Shown: one piece after another, positions 20,906 to 33,669 of the stretch
Layout: every line of letters begins with the position of its first letter
Numbering within the stretch: the stretch's first letter is position 1
Source of the DNA: Proteles cristata cristata
Taxonomy: Eukaryota; Chordata; Mammalia; Carnivora; Hyaenidae
NCBI GenBank assembly: GCA_017311185.1
Contig: JAESUZ010000127.1
Location: 1,116,001-1,180,000 of the forward strand
DNA length: 64,000 nt
Direction: 5' to 3'
Made by a program: the position numbers and the translations under genes
The notes under the pieces: generated by a model
What the model was told of the DNA's origin: nothing
The model's input: only the letters and a program-made list of their open reading frames with translations
Database searches by the model: none

Positions 20906-23900
20906 CTAGAAAATAATCCTGACATATCAACATTTACAGTCTCCTTCAGACTGTTATGTAGCTGACAAACATTTAGAAGGACAAACAAGAAAATGTGGTG
21001 TCATGAAAACAAATAGAGATGAATATTGAAGAGATCTGGCCGAAGATGCCAAATGCTTCAGAGGCATAAGGACAGAGATGGACCTGCTGGTAAGATGTCC
21101 AAGGAAGGCTTACGTTACCTTAAGGAGAGTTTTAAAGTCAAAGAGTAGGTGAAGTTTCAAAAGCAAAAAGAATCTGATCAGAAGGTTCTTTTAAAATAAA
21201 AAGAGAGAGGTAGTAGCTGAAAAATTATATAAGATTGAGTATGCATTTGTTGTGGTTGTTTGCATGTTCTAAGCTTCTTCATTTCAATCATGCTGATGGA
21301 AAGATAACGAAAATGACGGAAAATTTTAGGACATAAAAACTTCAGATAGAAGGTACTTCAGAAAATTAAGTTTCCGAGTACATAAAAAAAAAAAGCTCTA
21401 GAGTGAAGTCAGAGTGATAAGCTATAAAAGCGAGAATGGCATTTACATATATGATAGGAAATCAATGGAAAGTTGTATATGCAGATATATTTAAATGTTG
21501 AGGTTTAGTGGTTAGAGATTTTCTAACACTAAAAATTAGAAAATATATTGCTCTTAGAACTGAAAGATGAATACATCTATTAAAAGATAGGAAGAGCAGG
21601 CAGATATTGTCAGTGGAGGTAGGTAAAGGCTTAAAATATCCTCTGTGAAAGTTATGAAATATTAGCTAGAGATATATAAAGAATAATAGTGCAACACAAT
21701 TAAGGTAGGACACCATGAACTTATAGGATACCAGCCTGCACAGTCGTTGATTTTCTTCAGGGACTTTAAGCCCCATAATCACATTTACTCAAAACTAGAA
21801 TTTGATCAAATTAAGAAGACGACAAATGAACAAAGAACAAGAAATTTTTAAACATTGTAATAAAATAAAGTTACATAAAGCAAGGACTCAAAATAAACAT
21901 TTCCTAATTTGAAAGCATATTTAAGGCATCAAAAGTTTTTAGTGACAATTACTGCACAGAGATGTTACAATGATTAAATGACATAAATGTGTAGTGTCTA
22001 GCATACTACTAGAAAGCCACAAGCACTCACAAGCAATCAAAGAGTAATGGTCTCTTTCTTTCCTTTAGCATTACATAGAAACTTTTCAGAGAAGCATGGA
22101 TCTATATTCTTGAAATGATAGAAATTTAAAAAAGAAACAAATTACCTTCAGAATAAATTCTGAACCACAACCATTGCTCTAAAATCATATTACACAACAT
22201 TCCATTAAATGCGTTACAAAACCGGAACCATTGGTGTAGAAGGGAAGATTCTCCTCCATTAAAGTAAATATAGATGAAAAGAAAAATAGTTGTGGATGAC
22301 AAAGGTTTTGTTACCATTTTATAATGTAAAGTTGTTTGAATTTTGTAACAAGGCTCTGGAGAATATTAGAAGATAAAATGTCTCTTTGGCTTTCAGTAAA
22401 ATAGTGTTTTTCTATGCTTGGATACAAATACGGAGCTTCTGAGCTTCTGTTTTTCTATGCTTAGGTACAAATATGGGTACAAGAAAGGGTGAGAAAAGCT
22501 TCTGGGACTGAATTTCCCCTCATGGAAATAATAGGACATTTGACTCCATAATGGAATGGAATTTTGGTACAGATCCATGATAGTTACTGTACTGAAAGCA
22601 TAAACTTACAAATTTTACATAACTAGGGTACTGTTTTAACATGCTTGAGCTGCTGTCCTATACTAATTTTACTGTCGATAGTTTCCAGTTATCTTTGCAG
22701 TGTTACCGTGTGTTAAACCAGTTTTTTCATTGTACACACACTCAACATATGTTACCAAGTATTTTGGAAGTCTGTAAGACCCTGAAGACACTGAAAACCT
22801 ATCTGATCTGCCAAAGTCCATGGAGAGTCTTGACACCTCTTTGACACACAACCAGAATAAACTGTTTACTTGGCCATTTCTTCTAATGTAGCATATCCCA
22901 TAATGCTCACTAACATAACTACATTGTTTTAATGATAGGTACACCTTTACTCCATTCAGAGAAGTCAAGGTGGATTCAAGACTCTCGTGTCAAAAGTTTA
23001 AAAGGCTATTCTATTCATCAAACAAATCTATACTTTATTTATAAAATGCAAATCAAAAGCACAGAGAAATAAAATGTACCACTGTAATTATATTATCTTA
23101 TTTATATCATTTGTTCACAGTATTTGATTCAAATTTATTCTGTCCACCTATCTAATAAATTCTATAACCTGGTATTTTATCTGCTTTGGTTATTATAAGG
23201 AAAACAAACATCAGACAGACAGTTTACCAAAATTTCACCTTTTTTATCAGGCGCAAAGCCTGGCTCAATTTATATTGAGTAGTAGAACTCAGGACTACAA
23301 ATCCTATTCTCTTACATCACACATATACAGAAATTCCACATCCCATTTTACTAACAATTTTGACTGCAAAATAGTGTGCAAGGTGCATTAAAGATTCTAG
23401 AATGTATGCAGTAGTGTGTTACAGTCCAAAAACTTTATTTGGAGGTTGTACTACTCATCTCAGTCTTACCGCTGTTTGCTTATGATGCTGTCCTCAACAA
23501 TGTTACACTGGGGAAGACTTTTATTTTTCCACCAGAGAAGAATAGTATTCAATAAGTTCCTTTTTCCTAAAACAAACATTGAAGAATAGGTAAAAAGGGG
23601 CTATAGTTCAGACCACATCTCTTCTTGGATTATTTTAATACCTTCCTTATTATTGAATCCAGGTCTTCTACTAGATGCCATATATCCACATGATAGCCAG
23701 AGGGGTCTAACCAACTCTTCAGGCCTTGCCATTCGTTTATTCAAAATGCTTTAGAGGAATATTAGCTCTGTGGCTGTTAGTCTCTTGACTAACAGTGACA
23801 AAAGAAATCTGTTATTTGTTTTTAAACATTCCTTCTATATCATTGGGATGCTCTTAGTGTCCCTATGTAGCCTATATTCTAAATTATGTCATCCCAAATA

Positions 23901-25884
23901 TCATTTTCCAAACCTGGTGAAAATATGACCAGCTGGATTCCAATTCTACTACTATTTGGATAAAAATAAAGAAACTTAAAATTTTTAGATAGCATTTTTG
24001 TTGATATCAGTTCTCTTTCCCCAGTAGAATATAAGTTCTCGAGTAGCACAATTTCATGCTATTGACATTTAGGGAAATCATGTAACCTAGGATGACTCCT
24101 AGAAAGATTTAAACATTTATGAAAAAAATAAAAACAATAGAATATAATTTTCTTTGAAAAAATACTTTTGCATGTATATCCAAAAACATTTTTGCAATTT
24201 CCAAATTTAAAGCCTCCAAAAATAAAGATTAAATTCATTTTTAAATTATTTTATAGACATTACAAATCATTCAAAATCAGTGGTATCAAAGTTTTTTTCA
24301 TTAGTATAATGAAACAAAATGGCATGATTGAAACTCTCAGCTAGTTCCCATAGCTAATTTTAAAAGGAACTCTTTATTTCCATAAAACATTTTTTGCATA
24401 AATTTCTTGTTTTTTACTAACATTTGATATAATTCTAAAGATTAAACAAATCATACAATTATTTGAACTTGAAAATTTTCCAAACTGGTGTGTTTCTCTA
24501 TAATGTTAAGTGATTATACTTAGATAACATATTAGAATATTAATCATCATACTTTTTACTTTTTAACTCTTCTTTGTATATGATTCTTCTTGTTGTACTA
24601 TCATTTTCAACTGTAGTTGCATCTTGAACTCCTCAGGAGCTTTTTAAAAGATAATGATTAGGGTACATGACAGAGCTATTAAAAATGATTCATGGACTGG
24701 TATTTGGGTACTTTCAATTTTATGTTCCAGTTGATTTTATATATGACTGGCCCAGGAACCACTATTTTGGTCAGAAGTATTCATATTTCTTAGGGGAAAT
24801 TTGGGCTTTTTATAAAAGATCTGCAAGAACACAATGGAAATAATAAAACTAATAATAAAACCTTTTGACTTCTAATGAGTTGGTTGGGCTAAGAGAAGAA
24901 ATGTCTCAAAGTAACCATAATGGAAGGCTCTCAGAGAATCAAGGGAGCTGTTTAAATTGCAACAATTTGGATGGCATAAGAGGAAGATGAGGTTATTCAA
25001 CTCTCTGGAGACTCATCTGGGCTGAAAAGTTGGAGAAGAGAGAGGCATGACTTTGAAACAGATCTGAGAAGTCTGAGATGAGAGGATTACACTTGCCAAT
25101 GGAAAAAGTGAATCAGCTTCTAAAAATTGCCCGAATTATGCAAGCCTGTAAAACAACTGTAACTGTTTAAGCACGTGCTTTCTGTTGAGCTAGAGATCTC
25201 TCTCTCGGCTAACCTCACCTTCTGATTGATCTTTGCTGATGGTCCCTTCTAAGGCCACCCACATGTTGTGAAAAAGAAGCAGTGATGTCATTTCATGCAA
25301 TAAGACTTTGCTGTGATCCATTTGAGTATCCCAAGTTGAAGTGCTAAGTGCTACCTTGCAAAGTTCCAGGATATGCATAACAGCTAATAACCCCAAACAA
25401 AAAATGGCATCCTTAATGCTAGAAATGTATTGCTTATTAGAAAAGGAACATGCAAAGAACAGGCAATTAAGTGGTAAAGTGTCAAATCTATTCCTGTTAC
25501 ATAACCATTCACAAATTGATCCTATTTTATCAATCACGTAATTCCACACTACATCATATAACATAGCTCCTGTCATGGTAAGATTCTACTTACTTTTGAA
25601 AGCTTTAAAGAATGAAAAATATTTGGTGAGTGTATTTTACATAATCAATATTTAAATTTATTGATCCTTTAAGTTCTTGGGTGAGACATAAAGGAAGAGA
25701 AAGCTACCCCCTTTTCTTTTCTCCCTCCCTCCCTTGTTCTACCCATGCTTCTCTTCCTTCTTTCCTATTGTTCATTCTTTTCTATTTTCTTTGATGATTT
25801 TATATTATGATTTAACAATGAGTAGAGTATAGGTATCAGTTTCTAAGGTACAATTCTATTAAAGGAACACTATATGAGGTTCAT
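20906..25884. other. repeat-poor AT-rich stretch
   Basis: About 5 kb in which I recognise no SINE, L1, LTR or gene. Possible weak relics only: an L2-like purine-rich part near 21000-21200 and an MER5-like segment near 24610-24765. A 128-codon open frame on the minus strand (25190-25576) has no recognised domain. Confidence 0.45.
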
Positions 25885-25901
25885 TGTTTCTCCATATTTT
25901 A

Positions 25902-26101
25902 TTTATGGTTTTTAAGTTTATTTATTTTGAGAGAGAGAAAGCATGAGTGGGGGAGGGCCAGGGAGAGAGGAAGAGAGGGAGAATCCCAAGCAGGCGCCAT
26001 GCTGTCCACACAAACCCAGTGTGAGGCTTGAACCCACAAACAGTGAGACCATGATCTGAGTAGGAGCTGGACACTTAACTAGCTGAGCCACCCAACACCC
26101 C
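25902..26101 (-). mobile_element. CAN-SINE, minus strand, with 17-bp TSD
   Basis: Minus-strand copy with GA-rich block, reversed box B (GGCTTGAACCCACAAACAGT) and head at 26101. Flanks TGTTTCTCCATATTTTA (25885-25901) and TGTCTCTCCATATTTTA (26102-26118) differ at one base. Confidence 0.96.
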
Positions 26102-26118
26102 TGTCTCTCCATATTTTA

Positions 26119-28335
26119 AAGTCTTTATGAGCAAGGCATATTGTAAATTCTTATTTATAAAGCAAAACAATTATAAAAGCCATGTTATCTCAATGCCATA
26201 AGTTTTAACACATATCACAGAGGCTTTATTAAAAATTCACAAATAGATGCTTCTAATTATAGAAAGAGGCATGCAAATATCAGAAGTAAAACTGTCTTCA
26301 TCAGTCTCCTGAGATTCACCATTTACTCAGGCATTTAATGCTCTAGATAAAGCTTACAGTTTTATAGCCTGAAAGATCAATTTCAGATCATTCTTTCTTG
26401 ATGAAAACTTTCAATGATGCCAGGTCTTTGGGGTCTATAAAAATTTTTCCCTTGAATCCTACTTCTCTCTGGCTCTATTTCCATCCTTTTCTTCCAGCAG
26501 GTGATAGGTAATTGCTAAAATAGATAACTTCTATAAAGATCATAACAAGATTTTCAGTTTACAATGCAGTTACAAATTTTCCCTTCCATCTTGAAGTCCT
26601 AGAAGAGGTTCAAATCATTTACTTAGACATTTATTTACTAGCAACTTAAAAATCATAATTATATATTGAGAATATACATATATTAAGATACATGCAGTCC
26701 ATAAAAGGCATCCAAGTTTCCAATTCAACAGGGATAAATCAGAAATTCATTCTTTACCTGTAAATAACAAAAAGGGCTCTATTTTTTTAATGACTTCTAC
26801 TTACAGTTAATCCACCAAGTAATATACATTTCTTCCTAACCTGAAAATTGTATTCATATGTAAAAGGCAATTTTGTTGGCTCCACAACTCATATAGTATA
26901 GAAATAACTTCATTGTTAGGTTTTCAATTTCTTTATTCATAAAGTGGGAAAACAAATGATATATACCTTTGTACTTGATTCTAAGGTACACGTTTGTTTT
27001 TTTTTTTCACATATTAAACTTCCTAAAATCAACATTTACCTTACAGTCAATATAAGAAAGATTTTACCAGCTGTCCAGATATTGCATAGCTTCATCTGTT
27101 GCAGGTGTTCAAATTTAACTTAGAATAAGCTGATATTTCTATTCAAAGAGGGTTTTCACATTACTCGTCCTTCCTTCCCAAAGCAGACGCTAGAACCCAT
27201 TCCCTTAGTAATCCTTGCAGCCAGAGAGCTGGCATGTAATCCAGGTTCCCTCAGTGAGGATATCTATGCTTTATAATCTGCAAATCGAGCAACACGAAGA
27301 AGCACATTACATGAAGAAGCAGGTATGCACAGTATTGATCATTTAACAGATGGGAAGATTAACTATCTGCCTCTGTAACAGTAGCAGTAGCAGTGTTTGG
27401 GTTCAGTTGCTGGCATCAGTAACATATCTGTCAGCTGCCTCAATTCACTGCTGCCATTTTGGGGGGCAATGGAGATTTCACCAAATCTGTTCAGAGTTGT
27501 AGCTCTCAGGACTGTATAGCACCCAAATCTAGATGATTAATTCCCTTTCTGTCTAAAATAGGCAGGTACCAGGACCCTTGAGTATTGGACTTCTCATTAA
27601 ATTGTCATCTCATGTATATTATTTTTTGAGCCAGAGTAAGTGAATATGGATCTCTGACTGTCCTAAAAATTATTATACCATGTAAAAAGCTATTACACTC
27701 AAAAGATTGCATATTATATGGCATTAAAGGCAATAAATGGCAATAAAATTGCCAAATAGTTCAGAATACTCAAAGAATTTCCTAAGGTAGAGAGGTAGCT
27801 TTCATGAACAGTGTATAAGTTAAGGAATATCACTCAAATGCTGAATATCTTTGGGTCATAATATTCTTATTCTGGCTTCTCTGCAAAAGAATCTATTAAA
27901 CAGCTAATAAACCTAAGTTAACTAGTGAAAAACTTTAAAAATAATTTTAACCAGATAATTTTAACCAAAACCATTTTTACCATATACTTTTAACCAAATT
28001 GCAAATCATAACCTCATATGCTTTAATATGCCTTGAATTTCCCCAAGTATAAAACATAATTCCCAAGGTGAAAAAGAAATGAGGATATCCTTTAAAATTT
28101 GAACATGTACAAGATATAACCAAAGTCAAGAGGGGTAACAAAAACTAGTCCAGTAAAGTGATTTGAAGATTCTTGATCTTACAGCCAGAGCACACATTAT
28201 ATACAGTCTAGTTCCTAGCCAGATTAATAAAACCTCACACTAACAGCCTATTTACCTCAGTTCCTCTTATTCAATACAACATGCTTAGGTTTCAGCCAAA
28301 ACTTATAAGGCTTGTCAAAAGCCATGCTAAAACCT
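26119..28335. other. repeat-poor AT-rich stretch
   Basis: No gene or clear mobile element in 2.2 kb. Only short homopolymers (for example T-run near 26996-27007) are visible. Confidence 0.45.
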
Positions 28336-28450
28336 GGTCTGGTGGAGCCTGACTGGCTCAGTTAGAAGATCATGAAATTTTTGATCATGAGTTTGAGCTC
28401 TACTTTGGGTGTAGAGGTTACTTAAAGACATAAAACTTAAAAAAAATTAA
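28336..28450 (+). mobile_element. short older CAN-SINE, plus strand
   Basis: Reads TGGTGGAGCCTGACTGGCTC, then GATCATGAGTTTGAGCTCTA and TTTGGGTGTAGAGGTTACTT, ending in an A-rich tail. This is the short carnivore SINE type that lacks the CT-rich block and has GGGTGTAGAGATTACTTAAA before the tail. Diverged, no TSD assigned. Confidence 0.8.
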
Positions 28451-28609
28451 AACCTGGTCTGAAGAGAAAAAGCAGGAATCAGAACTAGACTCAGCTGTGA
28501 CAAAGGAGTTATACTTTTCTGACAGGAAATTTAAAATATCTATGATTCATATGTGAAGGACACTAATTAAAAAATTAGGCAACATGCAAGAACAAATCGG
28601 TAATGTAAT

Positions 28610-28627
28610 CAGAGAGATGGAAATTCT
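28610..28627. repeat. TSD, left arm of L1
   Basis: CAGAGAGATGGAAATTCT, identical to 31461-31478. It borders the poly(T) end of the minus-strand L1. Confidence 0.97.
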
Positions 28628-31460
28628 TTTTTTTTTTTTTACAAATCGTTTATTGTCAAATTAGTTTCCACATAACACCCAGTGCTCATCCCCACAAGTG
28701 CCCTCCTCCAAGCCCCCCACCCCACATCCATCAGTCCTCAGTTTTTGTCAGCATTCAAGAGTCTCTCATGGTTTGCCTCTCTCCCTTTCCCCCACCATTT
28801 CCCCCCTTCTTCTCCTCCTTGCTCCTCCGTCAAGTTCCTCCTAATCCTCCTATACGTGCAAACATATGATATTTGTCCTTCTCTGCCTGACTTATTTCAC
28901 TCAGCATAATACCCTCAAGGTCCATCCATGTTGCTACACATGGCCAGATTTCATTGTTTCTCATTGCCATGTAGTATGCCATGGTATAGATAAACCACAT
29001 CTTCTTGATCCATTCGTCCGTTGATGGACACTTAGGCTCTTTCCATCTTTTGGCTATTGTTGAGAGTGCTGCTATGAACATTGGGGTACATGTGCCCCTA
29101 TGCATCAGCACTCCTGTATCCCTTGGGTAAATTCCTAACAGTGCTATTGCTGGGTCATAGGGGAGTTCTATTGTTAATTTTTTGAGGAACCTCCACACTG
29201 TTTTCCAAAGGGGCTGTACTAGTTTACATTCCCACCAACAGTGTAAGAGGGTGCCCATTTCTCCACATCCTCGCCAGCATCTCGTGTTCTCTGATTTGCT
29301 CATTTTAGCCACTCTGACTGGTGTGAGGTGGTATCTCAGTGTCGTTTTGATTTGTATTTCCCTGATGAGTAGGGATGCTGAGCATCGTTTCATATGTTTG
29401 TTGGCCATCTGGATGTCCTCTTTGGAGAAGTGTCTGTTCATATCTTCTGCCCATTTCTTTACTGGGTTGTTTGTTTTTTGGGTGTGGAGTTTGGTGAGTT
29501 AGTTATAGATTCTGGATATCAACCCTTTATCTGATATGTCATTTGGAACTATCTTTTCCTATTCCGCTGGTTGCCTATTAGTTTTCTGGGTTGTTTCCTT
29601 TGCTGTGCAGAAGCTTTTAATCTTGATGAGGTCCCAATCGTTTATTTTTGCTCTTGATTCCTTTGCTTTGAGGGATGTGTCAAGTAAGACGTTGCTGCGG
29701 TGGAGGTCAAAGAGGTTGTTTCCTGCTTTCTCCTCTAGGGTTTTGATAGTTTCCTGTCTCACATTCAGGTCCTTTATCCATTTTGAGTTTATTTTTGTGT
29801 ACGGTGTGAGAAATTGATCTAGTTTCATTCTTCTGCATGTTGCTGTCCAGTTCTCCCAACACCGTCTGTTAAAGAGGCTGTCTTTTTTCCATTGGATATT
29901 CTTTCCTGCTTTGTCAAAGATGAGTTGGCTGTATACTTTTGGGTCCACTTCTGAGTTCTCAATTCTGTTCCATTGGTCTACGTGTCTGTTTTTGTGCCAA
30001 TACCACACTGTCTTGATGATGACAGCTTTGTAGCAGAGGTTAAAGTCTGGGATGGTGATCCCTCCCGTTTTGGTTTTATTTTTCAGGATTACTTTGGCTA
30101 TTCGGGGTCTTTTGTGGTTACATACAAATTTTAGGACAGTTTGTTCTAGTTTTTGAGAAGTATGCTGGTGCAATTTTGATTGGAATTGCAATGAATGTGT
30201 AGAGTGCTTTGGGTAGTAATGACATCTTAACTATATTTATTCTTCCTTCCATGAGCATGGGATGTTTTTCCATTTCTTTGTGTCTTCTTCAATTTCCTTC
30301 ATAAGTTTTCTTTAGTTTTCATCATACAGATCTTTTGTATCCTTGGTTAGGTTTATTCCGAGGTATTTTATGTTTTTTTGTGCAATTGTGAATGGGATCA
30401 GTTTCTTGATTTCTCTTTCTGTTGCTTCATTGTTGGTGTATAAAAATGCAACCGATTTCTGTACGTTGATTTTGTACCCTGCAACTTGGCTGAATTCTTG
30501 GATCAGTTCTAGTAGGCTTCTGGTGGAGTCTGTTGGGATTTCTATGAAGAGTATCATGTCGTCTGCAAAAAGTGACAGTTTAACTTTGCCAATTCTGATG
30601 CCCTTTATTTCCTTTTGTTGCCTGATGGCTGATGCTAGGACTTCCAGCACTATGTTAAACAGCAGTGGTGAGAGTGGACATCCCTGTCGTGTTCGTGATC
30701 TCAGGGGGAAAGCTCTCAGTTTTTCCCCGTTGAGAATGATGTTAGCTGAAGGCTGCTCATAGATGGCTTTGATGATGTTTAAGTAAGTTCCTTCTATCCC
30801 AACTTTCTCTAGAGTCTTTATTAAGAAGGGATGGTGTGTTTTCTCAAATGCTTTGTCTGCATCTATATCAACAGGATCATATGTTTTTTATCTTTTCTTT
30901 TGTTGATGTGATGTATCACATTGATTGATTTGTGAATGTTGAACCAGCCCTGTAACTCAGGAATGAATCCCACTTGATCTTAGTGAATAATTCTTTTTAT
31001 GTGCTGTTGAATTCGATTTGCAAGGATCTTGTTGAGGATTTTTGCATCTGTATTCATCAAGGATATTGGCCTGTAGTTCTCTTTTTTTGCTGGGTCTCTT
31101 TCTGGCTTGGGAATCAGAGTGATGCTGGCTTCATAAAATGAGTCTGGGAGTTTTCCTTCACTTTCTATTTTTTGGAATAGCTTGAGAAGAATGGGTATTA
31201 ATTCTGTTTTAAACGTCTGGTAGAATTCCCCAGAGAAGCCATCTGGTCCCGGGCTCTTATTTGTTGGGAGATTTTTGATCACTGATTCGATTTTCTCACT
31301 AGTTATGGTTCTGTCCAGATTTCCTACCTCTTCCCATGTGAATTTTGGTAGTGGAGGTGCATTTAGGAATTTGTCCATTTCTTCTAAGTTGTCCAGTTTG
31401 TTGGCATATAATTTTTCATAGTTTTCCCTGATAATTGCCTGTATTTCTGAGGGTTTGGTT
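28628..31460 (-). mobile_element. 5'-truncated young L1, minus strand
   Basis: 2833 bp of L1 in minus orientation. The poly(T) run at 28628 is its poly(A) tail, with AATAAA (complement TTTATT near 28649-28654), then the GA-rich 3' UTR (CCCTTTCCCCCACC... on the plus strand) and the 3' half of ORF2. It is cut off at 31460 within the reverse transcriptase region, so ORF1, the endonuclease domain and the 5' UTR are missing. Flanked by a perfect 18-bp TSD (28610-28627, 31461-31478). The undamaged TSD and the long readable ORF2 parts suggest a fairly recent carnivore L1. Confidence 0.97.
28830..31378 (-). pseudogene. L1 ORF2 (reverse transcriptase) remnant
   Basis: Broken ORF2, read from 31378 down to 28830. 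The first piece (31378-30980) has the reverse transcriptase motif Asn-Lys-Ser-Pro-Gly-Pro-Asp-Gly near residues 40-47 and PKP...YRPISL further on. The next (30650-30312) has the catalytic Phe-Ala-Asp-Asp at residues 28-31. The third (30191-29559) holds the segment after the RT. The last (29441-28830, 203 codons) keeps the C-terminal CX3CX7HX4C cluster (C55, C59, H67, C72) and the natural end before the 3' UTR. Frames change between pieces and stops occur (30312, 29559), so no full protein is possible. Confidence 0.92.
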
Positions 31461-31478
31461 CAGAGAGATGGAAATTCT
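31461..31478. repeat. TSD, right arm of L1
   Basis: CAGAGAGATGGAAATTCT, identical to 28610-28627. Confidence 0.97.
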
Positions 31479-32012
31479 ACAAAGGAATCAAAAGAAAATG
31501 TGCAAAATCAAAAATATTGTCACAGAAATGAAGAGTGCCCTGGATGAACACTCATAAAGAAAAGACGCAGTTTACCAATATTGAAAATGAAATGACATAA
31601 AGTGAAAGAGGTATTTACCATTGATCACATGGGTGTAAAACGATGATAAATAATACACAAACAACTCTATGTCCACAAACTTGATAACTCATGTGGAATA
31701 GACCAATTCCTTGAAAGCCACAAACTACCAAAACTCACAGAAAGATAAATAATCATCTGATTATGCCATGTCTCTAAAGAAACTAAATTATTAATAATAT
31801 ATTATAAGATTATTTATTTTTCTTTAATGAAATCCAAATATCAAGAAGTTTGTATATAGAATCTCAGACAACTACCTTGAGGCATTGTGCAAAATATTGT
31901 TTAAAAAAGTTATTTCTATCCACCAATATGGCAGCCTATAAATATGTATTTTTAATTCTCTGTGATAGTTTTTCTAGGTTAGGGTTAAAGAATAGATGAT
32001 TGACTATTAGCT
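31479..32012. other. unique AT-rich sequence
   Basis: No gene. AAATGAAATGACATAAAGTG and CTCTATGTCCACAAACTTGA to GACCAATTCCTTGAAAGCCA (about 31585-31745) hint at a diverged old L1 ORF2 segment, but I do not claim it firmly. Confidence 0.4.
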
Positions 32013-32092
32013 TTTTTAAATTTATTTTTGAGAGAGAGGGAAAGAGAGAGTGAGCAAGGGTAGGGCAGAGAGAGAGGGAGACAGAAAGGATT
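32013..32092 (-). mobile_element. 5'-truncated CAN-SINE tail, minus strand
   Basis: Only the 3' end of a SINE: TTTAAATTTATTTTTGAGAG, then the GA-rich complement of the CT block (to about 32092). The tRNA-like head is absent. It ends next to an older SINE at 32098. Confidence 0.75.
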
Positions 32093-32097
32093 TTCTT

Positions 32098-32212
32098 GTG
32101 GCACCTGGCTGGCTCAGTGAGGAGAGCTTGTGACTCCTGATCTCGGGGTTGTGAGTTTGAGCCCCATGTTAAGTGTAGAGATTACTTAAATAAATTAATG
32201 AATAAAATTTTA
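32098..32212 (+). mobile_element. short older CAN-SINE, plus strand
   Basis: TGGCACCTGGCTGGCTCAG, GATCTCGGGGTTGTGAGTTT, GAGCCCCATGTTAAGTGTAG, AGATTACTTAAATAAA: the carnivore SINE type without CT block. It follows the truncated SINE tail by a few bases. Confidence 0.88.
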
Positions 32213-32848
32213 ATATAAATAAATAAAAACATTTTACTGTAGCTTAACCATTTGATTACTAGTAAAAGGGAGGATTGAGTCACTATTTTATGTTAAAATT
32301 TTCAGAAAAGAGAAATGATGAGAATTTATAGAAAATCAGAATAGTTTAAGAGTATAGATTCATGAGTTCTGAATGCACTACTGTCCCATAATTAAAATAA
32401 CAAAATAACAAATTACTACAAACTCTGTTAATACCTGAAAAGAACACAAATTTATTATCTTATGGTTCTCGAGAGCAGAAGTCCAATACTGTCTCATTGG
32501 GTTAATATCGACATGTCAGTAGACTGCATTCCTTTCTGCAGACCCTAGCGAAAAATTCTTCTGTGCTTCTACATGGCTGTCAACTTCTGAGAACTGATCA
32601 CAGGGCATGAAATCCTTTTCTTGCTGCCAACTTTCTTGGCTCTTTTTCCATTATTGAATTTCTTTGGCCTGATTTTTTGCCTTTTTCCATACTTAACTAT
32701 CCATGTGAATACGTGGGATCCACCTAGATAATCCAGGATACCCTCCCTATATTAAAGTCACCTGATTAGCAATACTAATTCTATCTGCGAACACAGTTGC
32801 CATTTGTCATATAATGCCAACATGTTCACAATTTTAACACCAAGATTT

Positions 32849-32863
32849 AAAATGTAGACATCA
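32849..32863. repeat. TSD, left arm of SINE-L1 compound insertion
   Basis: AAAATGTAGACATCA, identical to 33670-33684. The base before it gives TTT/AAAATG, which matches the L1 nick preference TTTT/AA on the other strand. Confidence 0.96.
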
Positions 32864-33068
32864 GGAGCTCCTGGGTGGCTCAGTCAATTGTGTGTCCGAC
32901 TTCGAATCAGGTCATGATCTCACAGTTCCTGAGTTTAAGTTCCACATGAGCTCAGTGGTGACAGTTTGAAGCCTAGAGCCTGATTCAGATTCTGTCTCCC
33001 TCTCTCTCTGCCTCTCCCCTGCTCTCTGTCTTTCAAAAATGAGTAAACATTAAAAATAAGTAAAAAAA
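32864..33068 (+). mobile_element. CAN-SINE, 5' part of chimeric insertion
   Basis: Complete felid SINE: head GGAGCTCCTGGGTGGCTCAG, box B GAGTTTAAGTTCC (mutated), GTGACAGTTTGAAGCC, CT block, AAAAATGAGTAAACATT tail ending in an A-run at 33062-33069. It has the left TSD arm but no right arm of its own. The L1 segment follows at once. Confidence 0.95.
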
Positions 33069-33669
33069 ACAGTGTGGAGATTCCTCAAAAAATTAACAAT
33101 AGAACTCCCCTATGACCCAGCAATAGCACTGCTAGGAATTTACCTAAGGGATGTAGGAGTGCTGATGCATAAGGGCACAGATACCCCAATGTTCATAGCA
33201 GCACTCTCAACAATAGCTAAAACATGTAAAAAGCCTAAGTGTCCCTCAAAGAATGAATGGATCAGGAAGATGTGGTTTATCTATACCATGGAATACTACG
33301 TGGCGATGAGAAAGGATGAAATCTGGCCATATGTAGCAACATGGACGGAACTTGAGGGTGTTATGCTTAGTGAAATAAGTCAGGCAGAGAGGGACAACTA
33401 CCCTATGTTTGCACATATAGGAGGATTAGGAGGAACTTAACGGAAGACCGTGGGGGAGAAGAAGGGGGGAAATACAGGGGGAGAGGGAGAGAGGCAAACC
33501 ATGAGAGACTCTTGAATGTTGAGAACAAACTGAGGGCTGATGGGTATGGAAGGGAGGGGAAGGGGGTGATGGGCAGGGAGGAGGGCACCTGTGGGGATGA
33601 GCACTGGGTGTTATATGGAAACCAACTTGAAAATAAACTATTAATAAATAAATAAACAAACAGACAAAC
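33069..33669 (+). mobile_element. L1 3' end, 3' part of chimeric insertion
   Basis: Begins in the ORF2 C-terminal region at ACAGTGTGGAGATTCCTC and runs through the ORF2 stop (33438-33440), the GA-rich 3' UTR and GAGCACTGGGTGTTATATGG to an AATAAA-containing tail at about 33660. The ORF2 part 33072-33440 is open for 122 codons up to the natural stop. Same subfamily text as the L1 at 28628-31460. The right TSD arm follows at 33670. Coordinates at the junction are uncertain by the length of the A-run. Confidence 0.95.

Noticed and set aside
31585..31745. Old L1 ORF2 segment next to the young L1
   Set aside because: A few phrases fit (CTCTATGTCCACAAACTTGA) but the match is too short to fix borders, so it is only mentioned in the gap description.
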